This document shows positions 57,316 through 64,000 of a DNA stretch of 64,000 bases, one piece after another; position 1 is the first letter of the stretch; every line of letters starts with the position of its first letter. The stretch lies in NCBI GenBank assembly GCA_027943335.1, contig BSBK01002161.1:937001-1001000 (forward strand), in the 5' to 3' direction. The position numbers and the translations under genes are program-made. The DNA is from Chamaecyparis obtusa. Its lineage: Eukaryota; Streptophyta; Pinopsida; Cupressales; Cupressaceae. The notes beneath the pieces are model-generated. The model was given only the letters and a program-made list of their open reading frames with translations, did not search any database and was not told the origin of the DNA.

Positions 57316-60300
57316 GGAACATTGGGCAAGTTGGTGCCCTTAGTTGCGGTATTGGGTTCTTGTATGTGTAGGTGAGAGGTATTAAAGCCAAGGCCTTGAT
57401 GTTTAGGATTTTGTGAGGCCTTAATTGGATCTTTGCTACCATCTGCGTGTGCTCCTAGACCACTGCCTTGGTATTTCCATTATTTTGTGGTGTATTTTTG
57501 TGATGCTAGATATTTTTCTTTGAAGTAACTAAGAAGCTTAGTGTCAGGAGATGGGGGATCTCTGTACAACCACTGATTGATGTTAGGGTCCATCTCTAGA
57601 CTATTTATGTTTCCATGGGAGACAAATGTTAGAGGCCCCAACTACTTGATTTCATGATTAGCTTGAGTAGGCTTTCTTTGGTGTCTTGGATTCCCTTGTG
57701 TATGTGGATCAAGTGGTAGGGCCCCTACTAAAAAATCATTTAGGCTATACTCACCACAACCCTGGTTGTTGATCTTGATGGAAGAGAGGATGGAGGCTAG
57801 GATTGTTTCTGGATCACTATGGGGTCAGGATGAGCTAGCAACAAAAGTGCTAATTTTGATTCTAGGAAAATGGGTGTAATGGGGGAATGAAGCTTCCAAT
57901 GCACGACATGATGTGAAGGGTTGGGGATTTGCATGGATGGTGATCTTAGTGCCTTGATGCAGAAATTTGAGGCATTGGTGATAAGTAGATGGTACAGATT
58001 TGATGGAATGAATCCTTGGTTAGCCTAGGAGGATGTTATATGGTAGGTCTAGATCAACAACATGGTAGATGGTGTCTTGAATTGTTGGGCCTAGCTTGAT
58101 TGGAAACAAAATAGTACCTTCTAAGGTACGCTTAGAGTTATCATAAGCCTTGATAGTAGTAACATCATGTGATATGTCAGCCTTTGTGAATCCCACTTGT
58201 TGGATGAATTTCAAAGTACACAAATTTAGGGCTGAGCCATTATCTATCATAACTCGTTTGATGGAAAAGTCTCTGACCATGACAACGATATGGAGAGGGA
58301 GATTTTTGTCAAGCTAAATAGATGGTATGTTAGATGGTTTGAAGGAAAGAGCACATGATACTGATAGATGTCCCACAAGGTTCTCAAACTGGATGGTATT
58401 TATGTCTGTGGGGATATTTCCTTCTTGGTGGGATCGATTGAGGATCTCTTGATGGATGGGTGAAGTGCGGAGAAGGTCGAGGATGGAGATTTGGGTAGGT
58501 ATATTCCCAAGATGTTCTAGAGGGTTATTTTGGGCATTGTGAGCTGACCTTGGGTTAGCACTGACAATAGATATCTGGCCTCTATGTGGGGTAATGACAC
58601 ACTGACTATTTTCTCTCTTGACATGGATGACATTGACCATGGGATCAACTTGGGTTATACATCTGACAAATTTATCATTTTTGATGTGGGAAGTAGTATA
58701 GTCTTTGTGGTCAACATGGTCTCCTTGTTTGCCTTTGCCTTGGTTTTGGGGTGGAGGATTGGTGCTAACTTGGTTCTTTTGAGCGTTGTGTTGTGGGAAC
58801 ACATTCTGATAGATGTACATATTAGCATTTAGTGAGGGTTGGGATGGTTTGTCCACTTGGATCTCCTTTCTATCAATGAGATCTTGGATATAGTGCTTCA
58901 TTTTCATGCACCTGAGGGTAGCATGTCCTTTAACATTATGATAGTCACATTATTCATGATCTTTGTACCATGTTGGCTTGGGAGTTGCATCATAGAATTG
59001 CTGAGTTGGAGGATAGATAATTATATTGGCTTTATCCATTCAATGGAAGATCACATCCAATGGTTCACCAAGAGATGTGAAGGTACATCATTGATGGGTC
59101 TGGACTTGAGGCCTATTCTAATTTGGGGCAGTGGATATGGCATTGGCCTGATTTGCTTGGTTTGCTTGGTTTGCTTATTGTTGGTAGTTCTGCATAGGGT
59201 GCTGATTGATTAGAGGTTGTTGTTGTTGATACGTAGGAGTTGGTGTAGGACCGTCCATAACAATTTGGACATGTTTGGTGTCTGTGGCTCCATTAGTGAT
59301 AGTATTTTTGTTCTTGTTCCAGTAGAGAGGTTTGTCATTACTGGGCTTGCTATGGGAATCATCTTTGTAGTGTCAGATTGTGCCTTCATCTAAGAGGCCT
59401 CTTTTGATTTCTATGCCTTTGCCATTGATGTCTTGACAGGTCTAGAGGCATTTCATCCTCATGAAGTGGGATAGTTTAGGATGTAGGTTATCAATAAAGA
59501 TTTTGGTAAGATGCTTCTTAGGTGGTTGATATGATAACCTGGTAGTGAGGTTTTTCTATTATTGCAAGTAATCAGCTAGGCTCTCAACTCCTTTCTTCTT
59601 TGAGTTGCAAAGGTCTAATGATGACAACTCATTCTCAATATTATGGGCATACTGGGGAATGAAATTCTTAGTGAGTTCAGTAAAGGTTGTGATTGTTTCA
59701 TAAGATATCTTGTAGAACCACTCAATAGTGGTTCCTCCCAAGCTCTTGGAGAATAAGTGCATGAGGAAATTGTCACTATATGCCACTTGTTGGCAAGCCA
59801 TATAGAATTATTTGACATGGCTAAATGGATGTCCTTTCCCATGATATTTTTCAAACTTGGGTGTCTCAAAGTGTTTGGGAAAGGGGATAGTTGTGATCGA
59901 TATATCAAAGAGATAAGGAAAAACCTCATCAAATTTGAAGGCCTTGATCTTTGTTCTAGCCTGGAGCTCCTTAAGAGCGTTCTTCATCTCTGCCCATTCG
60001 GTGTTGATTGGCATTGGAGTGGGTACTCCCATTGGGAAAGGATCTGATGGTGATAGTGAATATGAATAGTTTTGTGGAGGATATTGTGAAGTTGGATATG
60101 GAGATTGCCCAACAAGATATGAAGATTGAAATGGATGTTGGGGTGATGGTTGTTGCAGAGGATATTGTTGCTGAGATGTGAGAGTGTATTGTTGTGGAGG
60201 ATATGAATTTTCTTTTTGCTATTGGGGAATGATGGGATGTTTCTACTTTATGCTAGGAAGTATTGGTGCTGTGGAGGAGGCTGATGGAATGGTGCAACTT

Positions 60301-61585
60301 GTTGGTAGGATTGGCCTTGATGCACTTGGCTTTGGGCTTGGCTAATGTAGGTGGGATGCATTCCTACATTTCTTAGGGGTGCAATGGCTGTTGGGAAGTT
60401 AGTGATAGGAGGTGGTTATGCAAGGTAGTTTTTGAGATGAGATGAACTCTGTTGTTGTGGTGGTGGAATTATTTGAGAAGCTGTGGGTGGTACAGATAGA
60501 TAGTTGGTATATGAAGGAAAGGATGAAGTTGGTGGAGGTTGCGATTATTTTTGTTGCGCTACTTGGGGGAAATTAACTTGTTAGTTTTTGGGAATGGATG
60601 TGTGGGATTGGGTTGGTATACCCAAGGCATGCATTTCTTCTTGGGTGAGGCCCCAACGAGATCTGATTTGTGGTAGGAGTTGCGATGCAAAGGGTATGGA
60701 AATGATGATAGGATTCTGGGATGTAGATGCTAGATTTTGAGGGCCCTTGAAGGGCATCCCTCTTGTGAAGGAAATTTGTTGGGCTTGTGTGTGAGAAATG
60801 AAAGGTGGAGGTACAATGCATGCTTGGGTGAATCCTTGCTGAGAGGTGGAAGAAGGTGCTTGTGTTCCCCATGGGAAGGATGGTGCTGATGTGGAGGCTT
60901 GCTGAGTGAAGGAGGGAAATGGTTGTTTTTCCCCCAAAAAGGATGGTACTGCTACATGATCTTGCTGAGTGAAGGAGAAGAACAATTACATCACCTCTAG
61001 AAAGGATGATGTTTCTTGGCTCATGGACATTGGAGGAACTATTTGTGTAGTGGCTTGCATGGAAGGTAGAGGTTGGTTTTGTGGAAAGCTTTGGGCCTGA
61101 GTGGCAGCTTGAGATGTTGTAAATGATGGTGGTGTTCCTAAAATGGAAAAGGGAGTGGATTGCATTGTTGTTTATGTCTTGGGACTTGCAAAGCTACTTT
61201 ACAAGAGATAGGGGATGGGTGAGGCTACCTAAGATATGTGCAAGTCAGGATCATGGATTTGTTGGATGATGGGGGTATAGGTTTCAGCTAGGATGTGGAT
61301 TATTTTTATTGGGATGAGGGGTTGGAGATGTGGTTGAATGGAAGTAGCCTCTTGTGCAAAATTTTCCATTATAGCCCATTGATTTTGATCAATGATCACA
61401 CTTACCATTTGTGCATGCCTTGGATGTCTCATGAAGGTTTCCATGGAGAATGAAGTGGGGGTTTCTGTTACATTTTCCCATATATTCTCAACTTGTGTGG
61501 TTTGTAGATTATAGGTCACCATCGTGCTAGTAAGATTATTGGGATCCATATTCCTTCTCTTCTTGGATTGCATCTTGAAAAGCAT
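57316..61585 (-). pseudogene. gag: Old Tat gag-protease polyprotein, degenerate
   Basis: A minus-strand frame begins near 61585 (MQSKKRRNMDPNN shortly after the first Met). It passes through a long Gln/Pro/Ser-rich segment (61.0-60.1 kb) and reaches the Gag core: FPKHFETPKFEKYHGKGHPFSH (60.03-59.81 kb), then LFSKSLGGTTIEWFYK...FIPQYAHN...ESLADYL (59801-59559). These are typical Tat Gag motifs for particle assembly. After a poorly conserved linker the protease lies at 58280-58020: VMIDNGSALNLCTL, with DNG in the DSG/DTG place as in many Tat proteases, AYDNSKRTLEGTI and LPYNILLG. The frame then continues with stops to 57316, where the nested Gypsy element begins. There are at least one frameshift (about 60.9 kb) and several stops. 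RT is not found beyond. Confidence 0.85.
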
Positions 61586-61846
61586 GAGATGTGGATCTAA
61601 AGATGAAAATGCAGATGGATAAATGAAAAGTGCTTCCTTAAAAAAATTAAGGATTGATGGATGTAGATCTAAAGAGACTTAAAGATGGTGGATTTATAAG
61701 ATATGATGCAAGGATTTGGATCAACTGAAGGATGGTGGGATGCTTGATTTTGATTGAGGATGGAAGATTTTGGATGATAAGGATGGTGGAGGATTACTAA
61801 GTGTTGGCTAATGATCAAAGAGGACTGTCAACCTAAGATAGACTAA

Positions 61847-62170
61847 CACTACTACATTTGGGGCCAAATTTCAATAGAAGTTTTCGACGGGTAACTTTTT
61901 CTTACGAATTTGGTGTTTTTTTTTTTTCTAATAGGCCCTGATGATGTCAGTATTCTGATGGGTGTTTAATTGACCATCAAAACTCTGACAGATTTGGTGT
62001 ATACATTTAAAAAAAAAGTGAAACAGCCTCATCATTTTTATTTCATTTCGAGAGCAGGAGAAAAGGAGTGAAAGCTAAGCACGGGAGAAGGTATGTGATT
62101 TCTTCATCTTTCGAGCCTCTGGCATCATGTTCGAATGCATTTCATTTTATTGTTGAGGGATTTTCTCTCT
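61847..62170 (+). other. Possible CACTA-like terminus or alternative old-element leader end
   Basis: CACTACTACATTTGGGGCC starts here, preceded by TAA (a possible 3-bp duplication). It is followed by subterminal-looking motifs: TTTCGACGGGT, ACGAATTTGGTG and CAGATTTGGTG, and CTGATGGGTG. This is the style of CACTA transposon ends. Read on the minus strand, however, TTTGGCCCC could be the start of the old Tat leader. No partner end lies in the window. Confidence 0.3.
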
Positions 62171-62608
62171 GAAATGACCACATTCTACTGGTGTCATGTC
62201 CTAGCCATTGCTATATCTCTATTATTTGATGTTATTGGTGCTTGTGCTCAAGGATATTGATTCACTGTATTCAAATGTTTGGATTCATGTTTGTTGATAT
62301 TATTGGCATATGTGTTTAATGATGCCATTATATATTCCTGTCATTGAAATGACCACATTCTACTGGTGTCATGCCCTAGCCAATGCTATATCTCTATTAT
62401 TTGATGTTATTGGTGCTTGTGCTCAAGGATATCGATTCACTGTATTCAAATGTTTGGATTCACGTTTGTTGATATTACTGGCATATGTGTTTAATGATGC
62501 CATTATATATTGTTGTCACTAAAATGAATGCATTCTACTGGTGTCGTGCCCTAGCCCATGCTTTAACTCCATTATTTGATGTTATTGGTGCTTGTGCTCA
62601 AGGATATC
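62171..62608 (+). repeat. Tandem repeat, period 175 bp, 2.5 units
   Basis: Units 62171-62345, 62346-62520 and partial 62521-62608, each starting (G/A)AAATGA and containing CATTCTACTGGTGTC and GGTGCTTGTGCTCAAGG. There are only a few differences per unit. It is non-coding; the 70-codon frame at 62310-62522 follows from the repeat. Confidence 0.92.
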
Positions 62609-64000
62609 CATTTTTTTGAAATGTTGACTATGGTTATCAAATGGACAGTCCATGAGCTTCTAGCTAGGTGCCATTTGTATTGATAGCTTAGGGCATCAAA
62701 TGTATTGTATCATTGATAGTTGATACTTTGTTAAAAGGAAATAGGACAAAGATCAATTTTTATTTAGTTTCTCTATTTTGATCCCTAAGTGGCTTACAAC
62801 CCTAGAGAAGTATATGCAGATTTACAGATCCAGTTGCAAGATACATAGCAACTGATAATTCACAAGAAATCCATGCATCCAATTTGAATAGAAATTAATA
62901 CAAAGAACTAGGGTCCTCCAATTTCCCAATCATCCAGACCTTGACTGTCCCCTCAACTAGTGACCCTTCAAAACTGGGTTATCATGCAATCAATGAGTGA
63001 TCCTTCATTCTCCTAGTCTGCCCTGCATCCAAACAGATTGGAAATATGCAATACAATGATAACAAGTCTTTCACAATCCCCCTTCCCCCAAGGAACACTA
63101 TCAACCATCCCTTCCACATAGAATTTCACTATTTTATGAGTGGATTGTGCAGGAACAATTAACATTAAACAAGGAGAAAACTCCTCAACACATCTTGGAA
63201 ACCATTGAATTCAATAATAAATGAAACCTAACACCAACACTATTCCTTTCATAGTTTTAGGATACATAGCATTCGATAATTCACAAGAAATCCATGCATC
63301 AAATTTTTATAAGGATATCTACTAATCAATAGGAATTTTCTTGATATGACCAATGATTATGCATTTTGATGGCATTGTGCTAGTTCAAAAGGATAATATA
63401 AATCTGAAATAATTTTTTATTATTTTCTCAAACTATAAATGTGGTTAAAGGGAAAATATTATGTGGAAAACCCACAAACCAAGCTAGCAAATGATTGTAC
63501 ATCAAATTATTCCTATATTCATTCAAGTATTGCTATGCTTCAGCTACTTGACCTTTGAGCTTCATCTAGAGGAATGTGTAGCTTTAAGATAGAGTTACTT
63601 CTTGGGCCTTACAATAGGGTGGAATATGATCAAGATTTGTTTAGGTTGTATCTTTCTTAGTCCCATTGTTAGGTTCTTACGGTTCATGGTTTGAATCTAT
63701 TATGGTTGTGTAAGGGATTTGTAGATGCTTTTTCTAACATAATTATTGGACACCATGATTGGAACAACTAGTTGTTGGCTATTGTACACATGAATCATAA
63801 CTGTCAATGGTTCTTTGTGTTCAAGAATTCATTGATCAATCTTTGAGATTTATTGTCCCAGCTTTAAAATAGAGATAAAAGATATAGTGAGTGCTATCTT
63901 TTCCAAGTGTTTTGTGGGTGCCATTATCTTCTAGGAGTAATTGCTGGAACCAAATTATGTTCTTTGCCTCTAGTAAATATTGCAGACACAATCATCTTCT
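62609..64000. other. No supported gene
   Basis: AT-rich flank with no frame of note. It contains one pair of short direct repeats (62840-62885, 63261-63305). Confidence 0.45.
62840..63305 (+). repeat. Dispersed direct repeat of about 45 bp (two copies)
   Basis: Copies at 62840-62885 and 63261-63305 share GATACATAGCA and ATAATTCACAAGAAATCCAT with two or three differences. The 375 bp between them shows nothing recognisable. Confidence 0.75.

Larger units (their letters stand above)
37200..61885 (-). mobile_element. Old Tat-type Gypsy retrotransposon, split by two nested insertions
   Basis: Pieces on the minus strand in order: gag-protease (61585 to 57316), a short piece (51384 to 50942), the 3' UTR (39769 to 38482), a polypurine tract (38481-38467) and the 3' LTR (38466 down to about 37.2 kb). 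The joints are explained by exact insertions at 51385-57315 and 39770-50941, each with target duplications. Only about 1.1 kb separates protease from the 3' UTR once the insertions are removed, so RT, RNase H and integrase were deleted before or after insertion. The 5' LTR is not recognisable; the right limit (near 61885) and left limit are approximate. Confidence 0.7.

Overview
This is repeat-dominated nuclear DNA from a land plant with a large genome. The AT-rich background, long Copia and Tat-type LTR elements, nested insertions and general decay would suit a gymnosperm, but that placement is an inference. I find no ordinary host gene, tRNA, rRNA or CRISPR array. Almost every coding stretch belongs to a transposable element and nearly all carry stops or frameshifts. 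The one long intact frame (43604-45856) lies in a very young retrotransposon.

Layout. 1-10197: a head-to-tail pair of a Copia-like, polymerase-less element. The first copy is cut by the window edge, then come an LTR, a second internal region and an LTR. It carries a Gag with four zinc-knuckle sites and an extra ORF of about 1,030 codons, but no protease, reverse transcriptase or integrase. 10198-20575: mostly non-coding AT-rich DNA with small tandem duplications and one copy of an ORF-bearing retroposon. 20576-26225: a decayed Gypsy LTR/gag remnant and a 1.46 kb tandem duplication; its second unit is interrupted by a 1.65 kb retroposon with target-site duplication, and the first unit preserves the empty site. 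29206-29520: a third, 5'-truncated retroposon copy. 29840-34760: minus-strand Copia remnant (3' LTR plus decayed pol). 34890-36073: plus-strand Copia LTR with primer-binding site.

37.2-61.9 kb is a nested stack. An old minus-strand Tat-type Gypsy element (3' LTR near 37.2-38.47 kb, 3' UTR to 39.77 kb, gag-protease at 57.3-61.6 kb) is split by two insertions. One is a very young plus-strand non-autonomous Tat element at 39770-50941 (LTRs differ at about 3 of 1,224 sites, perfect TSD CCTGT). The other is an older minus-strand Gypsy element with gag-protease-RT-RNase H-integrase at 51385-57315 (TSD GGAAT/GGAAC). The right edge holds a possible CACTA-like terminus, a 175-bp tandem repeat and unassigned DNA.

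The most unusual signal is a family of RNA-type hairpins in the Tat 3' regions. Each has an outer stem, a conserved AAAA bulge, an inner 4-bp stem and a usually GAAA/GCAA-type loop. Six lie in the young element and two in the old one, and the stems differ between copies by paired changes that keep pairing. The young element inserted into one of the old element's hairpins. Other leads are a 21 x 12-bp minisatellite in frame with an integrase remnant, the ORF-bearing retroposon family, and the tandem Gag-only element with its extra ORF.
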